The notes: a model not told the origin generated them from the letters alone. Numbered from the stretch's first letter, positions 23,804 through 32,374 are shown. The stretch is 64,000 bases of DNA from Mycobacterium sp. 1081908.1 (GCF_001673535.1 NZ_LZLY01000103.1:1-64000), one strand, 5' to 3'. Numbers and translations are program-made.

Positions 23804-26131
23804 GTGGCGAGTTTTGGCGCCGACCTGCTGACGGTCGCGCTCGCCGGGACCGCGGCGGGCGAGCGCCCGCTGCGCCACGTCGCCGAGCTGCCCGCGCGCA
23901 CCGGCCGGCCGCACGGCTGGCCGGAGTGGGCCGAGCCCGACGTGGTTCGCGCGTTCGCCGAGCGCGGCGCCGAGGCGCCGTGGTCACACCAGTTTCAGGC
24001 CGCGGAACTGGCCCACGCCGGCCGCCACGTGGTGATCAGCACCGGCACCGCGTCGGGCAAGTCGCTGGCCTATCAGCTTCCCGTCCTCAACGCGCTGGCG
24101 ACCGATCCGCGGGCCCGGGTGCTTTACCTGTCGCCGACCAAGGCGCTGGGCCACGACCAATTGCGCACCGCGCACGCGCTGACCGCGGCCGTTCCCCGGC
24201 TGCGCGAGCCCGGTTTCGGGGTCGCGCCCACCGCCTACGACGGCGACAGTCCGGCCGAGGTGCGACGCTTCGCGCGCGAACGCTCGCGCTGGCTGTTTTC
24301 CAACCCCGACATGATCCATCTGTCGATCCTGCGTAACCATGCCCGCTGGGCCGTCCTGCTGCGCGGCCTTCGCTTCGTCATCGTCGACGAATGCCATTAC
24401 TACCGTGGGGTTTTCGGCTCGAACGTGGCGATGGTCCTGCGCCGGCTGTTGCGGCTGTGCGAGCGCTATTCGTCTTCGCCCACGGTTGTTTTCGCCAGCG
24501 CGACGACCGATTCACCCGGCGCGACGGCCGCCGAGCTCATCGGCCGTCCGGTCGCCGAGGTCACCGAGGACGGCTCGCCGCAGGGGGCGCGGACCGTGGC
24601 GTTGTGGGAGCCGGCGTTGCGGACCGACCTCACCGGCGAGCACGGCGCGCCGGTGCGCCGATCCGCCGGCGCCGAGGCGGCGCGGGTGATGGCCGACCTG
24701 ATCGCCCAGGGCGCGCAAACGCTGACCTTCGTCCGGTCGCGCCGCGCCGCCGAATTGACCGCGCTGGGTGCACGCGCGCGGCTCGAGGACGTCGCGCCGG
24801 AACTCTCGTCGAAGGTGGCGTCGTACCGCGCCGGCTATCTCGCCGAGGACCGCACCGCGCTGGAGCGCGCCCTGGCCGAGGGGCGACTGCGCGGCCTGGC
24901 CACCACCAACGCGCTGGAGCTCGGCGTCGACATCGCCGGACTGGACGCGGTGGTGCTCGCCGGGTTCCCGGGGACGGTCGCCTCGTTCTGGCAGCAGGCC
25001 GGCCGTTCGGGGCGACGGGGCCAGGGCGCGCTGGTCGTCCTGATCGCCCGCGACGACCCCCTGGACACGTATCTGGTTCACCACCCGGCCGCGCTGCTGG
25101 ACAAGCCGGTCGAGCGGGTCGTCATCGATCCCGCCAACCCCTACATTCTCGGGCCCCAACTGCTTTGTGCCGCAACCGAAATGCCGCTGGACGAAACCGA
25201 GATCCGGGAGTTCGGCGCCATCGAGGTGGCCCAAGGCCTGGTCGACGACGGGTTGCTGCGGCGGCGCAACGACAAGTACTTCCCCGCGGCCGGCATACAA
25301 CCGCACGGCGCGGTGGACATCCGCGGCTCGGCGGGCGGCCAGATCGTCATCGTCGAGGCGGACACCGGGCGACTGCTGGGCAGCACCGGGGTCGATCGGG
25401 CCCCGGCCACGGTGCACCCCGGCGCGGTGTATCTGCATCAGGGCGAGACCTACGTCGTCGACTCCCTGGACACCGAGGACGGCATCGCGTTCGTGCATGC
25501 CGAGGATCCGGGGTATGCGACGTTCGCGCGCGAGCTCACCGACATCGTCGTCACCGGCACCGGCGAACGGTCGACCTTCGGGCCCGTCACCCTGGGCTTG
25601 GTGCCCGTCCGGGTCACCCACCGGGTGGTGGGCTACCTGCGTCGCCGGATGTCCGGGGAGGTGATCGACTTCATCGAGCTGGACATGCCCGAGCACGTGC
25701 TGCCCACCATGGCCGCCATGTACACCGTCGCTCCGGATACCTTGCTGCGCAACGGCATTGAGGCGCCACGCGTTCCCGGCTCCCTGCACGCCGCCGAGCA
25801 CGCGGCCATCGGCCTGCTACCGCTGGTTGCCAGCTGCGACCGCGGTGACATCGGCGGCCTGTCCACCGCGATCGGTCCCGACGGCCTGCCCACGGTCTTC
25901 GTCTACGACGGCTACCCGGGCGGGGCGGGATTCGCCGAGCGCGGATTCCGCCGGGCCCGCACCTGGTTGGGCGCGACGGCCGCGGCGATCGAGGCCTGCG
26001 AATGCCCGAACGGATGCCCGTCGTGCGTGCAGTCCCCCAAATGCGGCAATGGCAACGACCCGCTGGACAAGGCGGGGGCCGTGGCGGTGCTGCGGCTGGT
26101 GCTCAAGGAATTGGGCGACGCCCTCGGTTGA
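23804..26131 (+). CDS. Superfamily 2 helicase, Hrq1/SftH/MrfA-like
   Basis: A 775-residue helicase. Q-motif region WSHQFQAAELA, Walker A STGTASGKS, DECH box, FASATT, and the C-terminal helicase domain with QQAGRSGRRGQGA. The C-terminal part has a four-cysteine cluster (CECPNGCPSC ... KCG) typical of the MrfA zinc-binding domain. M. smegmatis SftH unwinds DNA 3'-5'; B. subtilis MrfA acts in mitomycin repair. GTG 23804 with GGAGGG upstream gives a length near Rv3649 (771). Confidence 0.9.
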   Translation: MASFGADLLTVALAGTAAGERPLRHVAELPARTGRPHGWPEWAEPDVVRAFAERGAEAPWSHQFQAAELAHAGRHVVISTGTASGKSLAYQLPVLNALATDPRARVLYLSPTKALGHDQLRTAHALTAAVPRLREPGFGVAPTAYDGDSPAEVRRFARERSRWLFSNPDMIHLSILRNHARWAVLLRGLRFVIVDECHYYRGVFGSNVAMVLRRLLRLCERYSSSPTVVFASATTDSPGATAAELIGRPVAEVTEDGSPQGARTVALWEPALRTDLTGEHGAPVRRSAGAEAARVMADLIAQGAQTLTFVRSRRAAELTALGARARLEDVAPELSSKVASYRAGYLAEDRTALERALAEGRLRGLATTNALELGVDIAGLDAVVLAGFPGTVASFWQQAGRSGRRGQGALVVLIARDDPLDTYLVHHPAALLDKPVERVVIDPANPYILGPQLLCAATEMPLDETEIREFGAIEVAQGLVDDGLLRRRNDKYFPAAGIQPHGAVDIRGSAGGQIVIVEADTGRLLGSTGVDRAPATVHPGAVYLHQGETYVVDSLDTEDGIAFVHAEDPGYATFARELTDIVVTGTGERSTFGPVTLGLVPVRVTHRVVGYLRRRMSGEVIDFIELDMPEHVLPTMAAMYTVAPDTLLRNGIEAPRVPGSLHAAEHAAIGLLPLVASCDRGDIGGLSTAIGPDGLPTVFVYDGYPGGAGFAERGFRRARTWLGATAAAIEACECPNGCPSCVQSPKCGNGNDPLDKAGAVAVLRLVLKELGDALG

Positions 26132-26408
26132 CGCCAACGATGTATTCATCATCGGCCCGATCGGCACGCCGCGGATCTGCGCGCCCGTGCCATAGTTGGG
26201 CGGCGATTTACGCCAAGCAATGCCGGGACGGCGACCGACCCCTCAACGGTCGACCTCCACGAACGTGCGTCGTGACGGGCGCCATTCCTCACTGCTGAAG
26301 AAACTTCAACGTACCACCGCGCCGCGCCACCGACGGGCGAAAACACGATCCATTCGCGATCCACAGGGCGCTGGTCCGGCACCGGCATGACCGGCCGCCG
26401 CGCCACCG
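26132..26408. other. Intergenic region after the helicase gene
   Basis: About 280 bases with only short, unsupported open frames. M. tuberculosis has PE/PE_PGRS genes in this neighbourhood; none is present here. No hairpin of note or RNA gene was recognised apart from the promoter at its right end. Confidence 0.4.
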
Positions 26409-26414
26409 TAAAAT
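26409..26414 (+). promoter_or_regulatory. -10 element of the Rv3651-like gene, leaderless spacing
   Basis: TAAAAT ends 6 nt before ATG 26421. Confidence 0.6.
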
Positions 26415-26420
26415 GCGCCT

Positions 26421-27443
26421 ATGGCCCACGACTGGTTGCTCGTGGAGACGTTGGGGGGCGAGCCCGCCGTCGTGGCGCAGGGTCGCCAACTCAAGAACCT
26501 GATCCCGATCACGACGTTCCTGCGCCGCAGCCCGCACCTCGCGGCCGTGCGGACCGCGATCGCCGAGTCGGTGCAAACCGGCCAGAGCCTGACCAGCATC
26601 ACCACCAAGCGCGACCGCGTCATCCGCACCGAGCCAGTGGTGATGTCCGACGGTCAGCTCCACGGCGTGCACGTGTGGACCGGACCGGCCGACGCCGACC
26701 CGTCCGAGCGGCCGATCCCCGGCCCGCTGAAGTGGGACCTCACCCTCGGCGTGGCCACCGACACCAGGCAGTCGCTGACCAACAGCGGCAAGAATCCCGA
26801 CGTCGAGGTGACCTTCGGCAGGGCCTTCGCGGAGGACCTGCCCTCGCGAGAGCTCAACCCGAACGAAAGCAAGGTGCTCGCCATGGCGGTTCGGGCCATG
26901 CCCGACCAAACCATCTGCAGCACTTGGGATCTCACCGACTGGCAGGGAAATCCCATTCGGATCGGCTTTGTCGCGCGCACCACGCTGGAACCCGGGCCGG
27001 ACGGCCGCGACCACCTGATCGCCCGGGCGATGAACTGGCGATCGGAAATCAAGGGACCGGTGGTATCCACCGACGATCTCGCCCAGCGAATCCTCAACGG
27101 ACTGGCCCAGGCCGGGGTCCACCGGGCCCTCGTCGACCTGCGGAACTGGACCCTGCTGAGGTGGCTCGACGAGCCCTGCCCGTTCTACGACTGGCGCGGC
27201 GCCAAGACGGACAGGCCGAAGGTCCATCCCGACGACGAGCACCTGAAGTCCTCGATGACGGCGGAATTCGTCGACGGCCCGGCGAGCCGGGTGCTGCGCA
27301 TGCGGGGCCACGACGACGAGTGGGTGCCCGTGCACGTCACGGTCAACAAGGTGGAAATCGAACCCGACACCTTCGCCGGACTGGTCTCGCTGCGATTGCC
27401 GACCGACGACGAAGTCTCCGCCGCGGGGCTGGAATCGCACTAG
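26421..27443 (+). CDS. PAS/GAF-like sensory protein (Rv3651-like)
   Basis: A 340-residue soluble protein, the positional counterpart of Rv3651. The start MAHDWLLVETLGGEPAVV leads into an N-terminal helical segment; the middle (SDGQLHGVHVWTGP ... PIPGPLKWDL) and the C-terminal part (VHVTVNKVEIEPDTFAGLVSLR) look like PAS/GAF ligand-binding folds of mycobacterial DUF-type proteins. There is no effector domain. It is convergent with the tad locus, overlapping the last gene by 4 bp. Fold assignment is from family memory. Confidence 0.75.
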   Translation: MAHDWLLVETLGGEPAVVAQGRQLKNLIPITTFLRRSPHLAAVRTAIAESVQTGQSLTSITTKRDRVIRTEPVVMSDGQLHGVHVWTGPADADPSERPIPGPLKWDLTLGVATDTRQSLTNSGKNPDVEVTFGRAFAEDLPSRELNPNESKVLAMAVRAMPDQTICSTWDLTDWQGNPIRIGFVARTTLEPGPDGRDHLIARAMNWRSEIKGPVVSTDDLAQRILNGLAQAGVHRALVDLRNWTLLRWLDEPCPFYDWRGAKTDRPKVHPDDEHLKSSMTAEFVDGPASRVLRMRGHDDEWVPVHVTVNKVEIEPDTFAGLVSLRLPTDDEVSAAGLESH

Positions 27444-27799
27444 GCCGGCCCCGCCCGCGCGGCGGCCCGCGCCGTGCCGGCAACGGCGACACGCACCTCG
27501 ACGGTCACCACGACGTCGAGATCGTCCACCGCGCACCGCGCATCGTCGACCCGCATCTCGCGCGCCACGACCGTCGCGCGGGCGCACGCCGCCGCGGCGC
27601 CGGAGGGTAGCCGGGCCGCGGCGGCCAGCGCGGCCAGGTCCGCCGCGGCCTGCGCCCGATGACGTGCCACCACCACCGAACCGAGATAGGCGCCCGCCCC
27701 GGTGACCAGCAGCAGCACCGCCACCATCGCGGCGGCCAGCACCGTCGCCGATCCCCGATCATCGGCCGGGCTCGGCCGCCGAGACCGCCTTGGCCGCAA
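27440..27799 (-). CDS. TadE/TadG-like exported protein (Rv3654c-like)
   Basis: The conserved start of the protein body is DDRGSATVLAAAMVAVLL, a hydrophobic helix followed by RHRAQAAADLAALAAAA, typical of TadE/TadG-like pseudopilins. The ~45-residue C-terminal part has a VVVTVEVRVAV strand. Start is unsure: TTG 27799 is the only in-frame start before the conserved DRGSATV, while an ATG overlapping the previous stop (27762) is out of frame. Rv3654c has been reported as a secreted effector of macrophage apoptosis. Confidence 0.65.
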   Translation of the reverse strand: MRPRRSRRPSPADDRGSATVLAAAMVAVLLLVTGAGAYLGSVVVARHRAQAAADLAALAAAARLPSGAAAACARATVVAREMRVDDARCAVDDLDVVVTVEVRVAVAGTARAAARAGPA

Positions 27800-28085
27800 T
27801 GTCCAACGAAGGAAACAGTTTCGAGTGCGCGACGACGGTGGCGACGAGGAAATCGCCGTCCCGGCGCACCTGAACGCGCGACCCGACGGGCGCGATCCGG
27901 CGCGCGACGTCAAGCGCCGCACGTTCGTCGCCGCGCGCCGCCAGCCGGGCCGCCTCGCGGGCGGCGTCGACGCAGCGCACCTGCATCGACACCGCGGTGA
28001 CGCCCGCCAGGCACAGCGCCAGCACCACGACCAGCGTGGCGATCGCCAGCGCCGCCTCGACGGTGCTCGCGCCGGCACAGGCCGC
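27759..28085 (-). CDS. TadE-like protein (Rv3655c-like), no canonical start codon visible
   Basis: The frame encodes GASTVEAALAIATLVVVLAL, the TadE signature Glu after a short leader and a hydrophobic helix, then QVRCVDAAREAARLAARGD and a ~50-residue domain. The stop is TGA at 27759. No in-frame ATG, GTG or TTG lies between the pilin stop and the helix. A GTG at 28078 with AAGG upstream is one frame off, so a missing base between ~28063 and 28076, or a non-standard start, must be assumed. The start coordinate given here is the first in-frame codon after the pilin stop. Confidence 0.6.
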   Translation of the reverse strand, partial: AACAGASTVEAALAIATLVVVLALCLAGVTAVSMQVRCVDAAREAARLAARGDERAALDVARRIAPVGSRVQVRRDGDFLVATVVAHSKLFPSLDIAAKAVSAAEPGR

Positions 28086-28285
28086 TAGACCTTGGTGTTG
28101 AGCGCGCGACCGATGATGTTGGTCAGCGCCGAGACGATCGAGTCGCCGGTGACCACGGTGTAGAGGATCGCGCCGAAGGCGGCCGCGGCGATCGTCCCGA
28201 TGGCGTACTCGACCGTCGACATGCCCGACTCGTCGGTCGCCAGCACGGCCACCCGCGCCAGCAGCGAGCGAAACCTGTTGATCAT
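28085..28285 (-). CDS. Flp-type pilin-like protein, DUF4244 (Rv3656c-like)
   Basis: A 66-residue protein: short basic N-terminus MINRFRSLLARVAVLA, then DESGMSTVEYAIGTIAAAAFGAILYTVV. The Gly-x-x-T-V-E-Y pattern with Glu five residues after the processing glycine is the hallmark of Flp/type IVb pilins. It is probably processed and assembled by the TadABC-like proteins encoded upstream. ATG 28285 has a strong AAGGAAGGGAAGG ribosome site; the TTG before it is less likely. Confidence 0.85.
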   Translation of the reverse strand: MINRFRSLLARVAVLATDESGMSTVEYAIGTIAAAAFGAILYTVVTGDSIVSALTNIIGRALNTKV

Positions 28286-28303
28286 CAATGCCTTCCCTTC
28301 CTT

Positions 28304-28894
28304 TCACAGCAGGCCCGATTGCAAGACGTCACCGGCCAGGCCCGCGACCACCGGGACGATGCCCAGGCACACAAACGCCGGCAGAAAACACAGACCGAGC
28401 GGCCCGGCGATCAGCACCCCGGCCCGTTCGGCGGCCGCGGTCGCCGCGTGCGCGGCTTCGTGACGGGACTCGTCGGCCAATTCGGCGACGCCGCGGGCCA
28501 GCGCCGCTCCCGAAGACGCCGAACGCCGCGCCAGCCGGAGCAGCGCATCGATTTGCGCATCGACCGACCGGGTTGGCTCCGGCGAAACCGCCCATGCCAC
28601 GGCGGGATCCGCACCCAACGCCAACAGGTCCGCGGCGCGGCGCAGCACCCCGGCCAGGCTCGGCGGCGCGGACGGGGCGGTCGCGGCCGCGGCCGTCGAC
28701 ACCGCCATGCCGGCTTCCAGGCACACGGCCAGGACGTCGAGGCTGGAGGCCACCGCCAGCGGGTCCGCACCACGCCGCGGCCGCGGCGCCTTCCGCCGGT
28801 AGGGGCCGGCCCGGATTCCGACACGCGCCCGGACCACCGATGGGCCGGGGCCGATCCACAGCGCCACGGCCAGCAGCACCGCTGTGGCAGTCAT
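28304..28894 (-). CDS. TadC-like membrane protein (Rv3657c-like)
   Basis: A 196-residue GspF/TadC-type protein. An N-terminal helix (ATAVLLAVALWIGPGPSVV), a cytoplasmic helical domain (PLAVASSLDVLAVCLEAGM ... RRAADLLALGADPAVAWA) and two C-terminal helices (GVLIAGPLGLCFLPAFVCLG and PVVAGLAGDVLQ). It would form the inner-membrane platform for pilus assembly with TadB. The ATG overlaps the tadB stop as ATGA. Confidence 0.82.
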   Translation of the reverse strand: MTATAVLLAVALWIGPGPSVVRARVGIRAGPYRRKAPRPRRGADPLAVASSLDVLAVCLEAGMAVSTAAAATAPSAPPSLAGVLRRAADLLALGADPAVAWAVSPEPTRSVDAQIDALLRLARRSASSGAALARGVAELADESRHEAAHAATAAAERAGVLIAGPLGLCFLPAFVCLGIVPVVAGLAGDVLQSGLL

Positions 28895-29685
28895 GCGCCG
28901 AGCCCATCGGTGATGCGGTCCGCCCACAGCAGCCCGCCGCAGGCCAGTACCGAGCCGACCAGCAGCAGCCAGCCCCCGGCATGCCCACCCAGCAAGAAAT
29001 TCAGCGGTCGCGCCCCGATCAGCTGGCCCAGCAGCACACCGAACACCGGCAGGCCCGCCAGGATCGTCGCCGCGGCGCGCGCCCCGGCCATGCTGGATGA
29101 CACTCGAGCCGAAAAGCGTTGCCGCTCGGCGATATCGCGCTGCGCGGCACGCATCAGGGTGGCTATCGCCAGCCCCTGGTCGCTGGCCAGCTGCCAGCAC
29201 ACCGCGAGCCGATCCCACTGCGCGGGCAGCGCCGACGATCGCGCCGCGGCGCGCAGGCCGGCCGTGACGTCGGCGCCCAGTCGGGCCCGCGCCGAAACCG
29301 CCCGCAGCGACGCGCCGACCGCCCCCACGGTTTCCTCGGCGGCGACGCGGAACGCGCGCACCGGGTGCGAGCCCACCCGCAACTCGCCGACCAGCACGTC
29401 GAGGGCGGTCTCCAGGGTGCGGCCCTCGTCGAGGGCCCGCCGGATCCGGCGGCGGCGACGGTAACGCAGGCTCACCGTCGCGCCCGCCACGCCCATGGCG
29501 AGGACCGCCGTCCACGGCAGCAGGACGGCGGCAGCGGCGAGGCCGCAGGCGACGCACGCAACCGCGCCCCGGCCGGCCAGGGGACGGGTGACCCGCGCGG
29601 GCGCTCGCAGCCTGCCCCGCGGCGACGACGGAAACACCAGCAGCGCAAGCGATAACAGCAGCGCGGCAAACGCGATGCCGTTCAT
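28891..29685 (-). CDS. TadB-like membrane protein (Rv3658c-like)
   Basis: A 264-residue GspF-domain protein. Two N-terminal helices (NGIAFAALLLSLALLVF, VACVACGLAAAAVLL), a cytoplasmic T2SF domain (ALDVLVGELRVGSHPVRAF ... WQLASDQGLAIATLM), then two C-terminal helices. Partner of TadC in the platform of the Flp pilus system. Start ATG 29685 overlaps the ATPase stop as ATGA and gives nearly the Rv3658c length. Confidence 0.85.
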   Translation of the reverse strand: MNGIAFAALLLSLALLVFPSSPRGRLRAPARVTRPLAGRGAVACVACGLAAAAVLLPWTAVLAMGVAGATVSLRYRRRRRIRRALDEGRTLETALDVLVGELRVGSHPVRAFRVAAEETVGAVGASLRAVSARARLGADVTAGLRAAARSSALPAQWDRLAVCWQLASDQGLAIATLMRAAQRDIAERQRFSARVSSSMAGARAAATILAGLPVFGVLLGQLIGARPLNFLLGGHAGGWLLLVGSVLACGGLLWADRITDGLGA

Positions 29686-30845
29686 GCCGACATCCGGCCG
29701 CGCACCAGGCGGTGCAGATCGCCCGCGTCGTCGCTCATGCCCCGATCCGCGTGCCACACGGTGACCGCCCGAACCCGCCCGCCGACCTGGCGCAGCACGG
29801 CTATCTCGCCGAGCCGGCGACGACCGGCCCGGTCCCGCGCGACGTGCAGCAGCACCTGCACCGCCGCGGCGAGCTGGCTGTGCAGCGCCGCCCGGCCCAG
29901 ACCGCCGACGGCGCCCAGCGCCTCCAGCCGGGCGGGAACCTCGCCCGGATTGTTGGCGTGCACCGTGCCCGCCCCGCCGTCGTGCCCGGTGTTCAGCGCC
30001 GCCAGCAAATCGACCACTTCGGCGCCCCGGACCTCGCCGACCACGATGCGGTCGGGCCGCATCCGCAACGCCTGCCGGACGAGTTCACGCACCGGGACCT
30101 CGCCGACGCCTTCGACGTTGGGGCAGCGCGCGACCAGCTTGACCAAATGCGGATGCGGGGGCGCCAACTCGGCGGCATCCTCGACGCACACGATCCGTTC
30201 CGTGGCCGGCACGGCGCCCAGCATCGCGGCGAGCAGGGTCGTCTTCCCCGCGCCTGTCCCCCCGCTCACCAGAAAGGCCAACCGGGCGGCGATGATCTCG
30301 CCGATCAGCGCGCCGGCCCGGGGATCGATCGCGCCGGCCGCGGTGAGGGCCGCCAAATCCTGAGTGGCCGGGCGCAATACGCGCAGCGACAAGCAGGTAC
30401 CGCCGGCCGCGACGGGCGGCAGCACGGCATGCAACCGCACCGCGAACCCTCCGGCGCCGATGCCGGTCAGCTGGCCGTCCACCCAGGGCTGCGCGTCGTC
30501 CAGGCGCCGTCCGGTGGCCGACGCCAGCCGCTGGGCCAGGCGCCGCACCGCCGCCTCGTCGGCGAAACGAACATCGCTGCGCCGCAGACCGTTTCCGTCG
30601 TCGACCCAGACGGCGTCGGGCGCGGTCACCAGGACGTCCGTGGTCCCGTCCGCGCACAGCAGCGGTTCCAAGATGCCGGCCCCGGTCAGCTCGGTTTCCA
30701 GCACCCGCAGGTTGGCCAGGACCTCGGTGTCGCCGAGCATCCCGCCGGACTCGGCCCGGATCGCGGCGGCCACCACGCTGGGTCGCAGCGGGACCGATTC
30801 GGATGCCAGCCGCTCGCGCACCCGCTCGATCAGCGACCCGCTCAC
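29682..30845 (-). CDS. TadA/CpaF-type secretion ATPase (Rv3659c-like)
   Basis: A 387-residue GspE-family ATPase that powers pilus assembly at the cytoplasmic face of the membrane. Walker A SGGTGAGKTTLLAAM, Asp box with RIVCVEDAAEL, Walker B MRPDRIVVGEVRG and the His box TGHDGGAGTVHANNP are all intact. GTG 30845 overlaps the upstream stop as GTGA. Confidence 0.92.
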   Translation of the reverse strand: MSGSLIERVRERLASESVPLRPSVVAAAIRAESGGMLGDTEVLANLRVLETELTGAGILEPLLCADGTTDVLVTAPDAVWVDDGNGLRRSDVRFADEAAVRRLAQRLASATGRRLDDAQPWVDGQLTGIGAGGFAVRLHAVLPPVAAGGTCLSLRVLRPATQDLAALTAAGAIDPRAGALIGEIIAARLAFLVSGGTGAGKTTLLAAMLGAVPATERIVCVEDAAELAPPHPHLVKLVARCPNVEGVGEVPVRELVRQALRMRPDRIVVGEVRGAEVVDLLAALNTGHDGGAGTVHANNPGEVPARLEALGAVGGLGRAALHSQLAAAVQVLLHVARDRAGRRRLGEIAVLRQVGGRVRAVTVWHADRGMSDDAGDLHRLVRGRMSA

Positions 30846-31933
30846 GCCGCCCGGCCCTTCCGCCCCGCGGGCAGCGCCGCGAGCACCCGGCGCGCGGCCG
30901 CCGTGAGCGGACCGCGCCGTCCCAACCGCAGGCCGCCGCGCTCGAGCTGCCGGACCAGTTGCGGCTCGGCCCTGATCGACGCGAGCAGCGGCAGGCCGGT
31001 GACCTCGGCCACCTCGGCCGCCCGCAATCCACCCGGCGACGGACCCCGCACGACCAACCCGAGATTGGGATTGATCGCGGCGAGCACCGGGCCCAAGGCC
31101 GCGGTCGCCGCGCACGCCCGCACGTCGCAGCGGGCGACCACGACGACGAGGTCGGCGGCGTCCAGCGCGGCGTGCGTCGCGTCGGTCAGGCGGCGGGGCA
31201 GATCGCAGACGACGGTGACGCCGCCGCGGCGCCCGGCATCGACGACGGCGTCCACCGCCGCGCCGCCCAGCTCGTACCCGCGGCGAGTGCCGGACAGCAC
31301 GCTGATTCCGCCGTGTCGCGGCAGCGCCTCGCGCACGGCCGGCCAGTTGAGCCGCCCGCCCTGCAGCGCCAGATCGGGCCAGCGCACACCGGGCGTGCCC
31401 TCGCCGCCCACGAGCAAGTCGATGCCGCCGCCCCACGGGTCGAGGTCCACCAGCAGGGCGTCGCCGGCGGCTTGCGCCACGGCGACCGCGAGCACCGACG
31501 CGCCGGCCCCGCCGCAACCGCCGATGACGGCGACGACCTCACCGCCCGGGCCGTCATCGCGCGCGGCTTCGCCGGCCTCGGCGAGCTCGCGGATCAATTC
31601 ACGCTCGTTGTCGGGCAGCTTCAGCACGTGATCGGCGCCGATCGCGACGGCCGCCGACCACGTCGACGTCGCGGGTTCGGCGATCGTCACGACGCTCACG
31701 TGGGCGCGCCGCGGCAGCGCCGCCCGGCCGCACCGATCCGCCGCGGCCTCGTCGAGCACCACCGCCGCGGCCGCCGACCATGCCTTGCGGCCCACCGCGG
31801 AGCCGCCGGCGTGGACCACCCGAACCCCGACCGCGGCGGCCACCCGATCGAGTTCGTCGCGCAATTCCGGACCCGCCAACACCGCCAGCACGCCCGAGGA
31901 GCCGGCCGCTTTCGGGACGGTGGTGCTAGTCAT
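30842..31933 (-). CDS. ssd: CpaE/MinD-like protein Ssd (Rv3660c-like)
   Basis: A 363-residue protein: an N-terminal receiver-like half (VLAVLAGPELRDELDRVAAAV ... AVAIGADHVLKLP) and a C-terminal P-loop MinD/ParA-like domain. The P-loop reads IGGCGGAGASV, lacking both the signature and the catalytic lysine, so ATP binding is doubtful. In pilus loci CpaE directs assembly to sites on the membrane; M. tuberculosis Ssd alters septum placement. First gene of the tad transcript; ATG 31933 preferred over the TTG just before it. Confidence 0.85.
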   Translation of the reverse strand: MTSTTVPKAAGSSGVLAVLAGPELRDELDRVAAAVGVRVVHAGGSAVGRKAWSAAAAVVLDEAAADRCGRAALPRRAHVSVVTIAEPATSTWSAAVAIGADHVLKLPDNERELIRELAEAGEAARDDGPGGEVVAVIGGCGGAGASVLAVAVAQAAGDALLVDLDPWGGGIDLLVGGEGTPGVRWPDLALQGGRLNWPAVREALPRHGGISVLSGTRRGYELGGAAVDAVVDAGRRGGVTVVCDLPRRLTDATHAALDAADLVVVVARCDVRACAATAALGPVLAAINPNLGLVVRGPSPGGLRAAEVAEVTGLPLLASIRAEPQLVRQLERGGLRLGRRGPLTAAARRVLAALPAGRKGRAA

Positions 31934-32112
31934 CAACCCACCCTGCGGGGCCGTGACCTTGGCACACCAGTGCCAAAGCCGGATTTGTGGATAGAGACGC
32001 GAGTGTGTACAAACGCGTCGCCCTGGAACTCAGCCGGGGCGCGAGGGACACCTTCCCGCAACGCCCGGCGGCCGGTCCATCGATGCCCGACGGCGGCGGG
32101 AAAACTTACCCC

Positions 32113-32210
32113 AGAAAAGGGACGACCCCCGCCAGGGGGGGAGGAGGCGAGGGTCGTCGTGTATCAGCCCCGGGGGGTCGGGCTGATGCACCCTCGGCTC
32201 AGGCCGAGTA
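32113..32210 (-). ncRNA. 6C small RNA (B11-like)
   Basis: On the minus strand two hairpins present C-rich loops, the defining feature of the actinobacterial 6C RNA. Hairpin 1 (32187-32163) has an 8-bp stem ATCAGCCC/GGGCTGAT and a loop with six C (32177-32172). Hairpin 2 (32158-32121) has a 13-bp stem with one mismatch and a loop with seven C, followed by CCTTTTCT. A TATAGT -10 at 32222-32217 sets the 5' end near 32210, giving ~98 nt, close to the 93 nt of M. tuberculosis B11. Position between the Rv3660c- and Rv3661-like genes also agrees. 6C RNAs are reported to bind G-rich mRNA leaders through the C loops. Confidence 0.88.
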
Positions 32211-32216
32211 ATGCTT

Positions 32217-32222
32217 ACTATA
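32217..32222 (-). promoter_or_regulatory. -10 element of the 6C RNA
   Basis: TATAGT on the minus strand, 5 of 6 consensus bases, ends 6-7 nt before the inferred RNA 5' end. Nearby 32241-32247 reads TTGCGTT on the same strand and might serve as a weak -35. Confidence 0.6.
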
Positions 32223-32362
32223 CACATGACAGTCCGCACTAACGCAAGTAGTTGTTCTTACGAAACGTGCGTTGAGCCGCAAAAATACCGACGGTATGTT
32301 CTTGGGCCCGCCATGAGCGGCCGTTTTGGGCCTAACTCCCCGGCGCCGCCGGATCGCCGACC
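32223..32362. other. Intergenic region between the 6C RNA and the HAD gene
   Basis: AT-rich for this genome. AACGCA (32241-32246) and TGCGTT (32269-32274) form an inverted repeat spanning 34 nt that could be a protein-binding site controlling the 6C promoter, the HAD gene promoter, or both. No coding sequence is credible. Confidence 0.35.
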
Positions 32363-32368
32363 TATGCT
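32363..32368 (+). promoter_or_regulatory. -10 element of the HAD hydrolase gene, leaderless spacing
   Basis: TATGCT ends 6 nt before GTG 32375. Confidence 0.55.
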
Positions 32369-32374
32369 GGATCG

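Noticed and set aside
27505..27762. Gene starting at the ATGA overlap at 27762
   Set aside because: The start position is attractive, but the translation is Arg/Trp/Cys-rich and lacks the conserved DRGSATV helix found in the other frame.
27440..28078. Reading 27440-28078 on the minus strand as one 212-residue protein starting at GTG 28078
   Set aside because: Its N-terminal half is a Trp/Arg-rich shadow of the TadE-like frame; only the C-terminal half is a real TadG-like protein.
32121..32187. The paired hairpins at 32121-32187 as two ordinary terminators of the tad operon or HAD gene
   Set aside because: They lie upstream, not downstream, of both neighbouring genes, and their C-rich loops and own promoter fit the 6C RNA.
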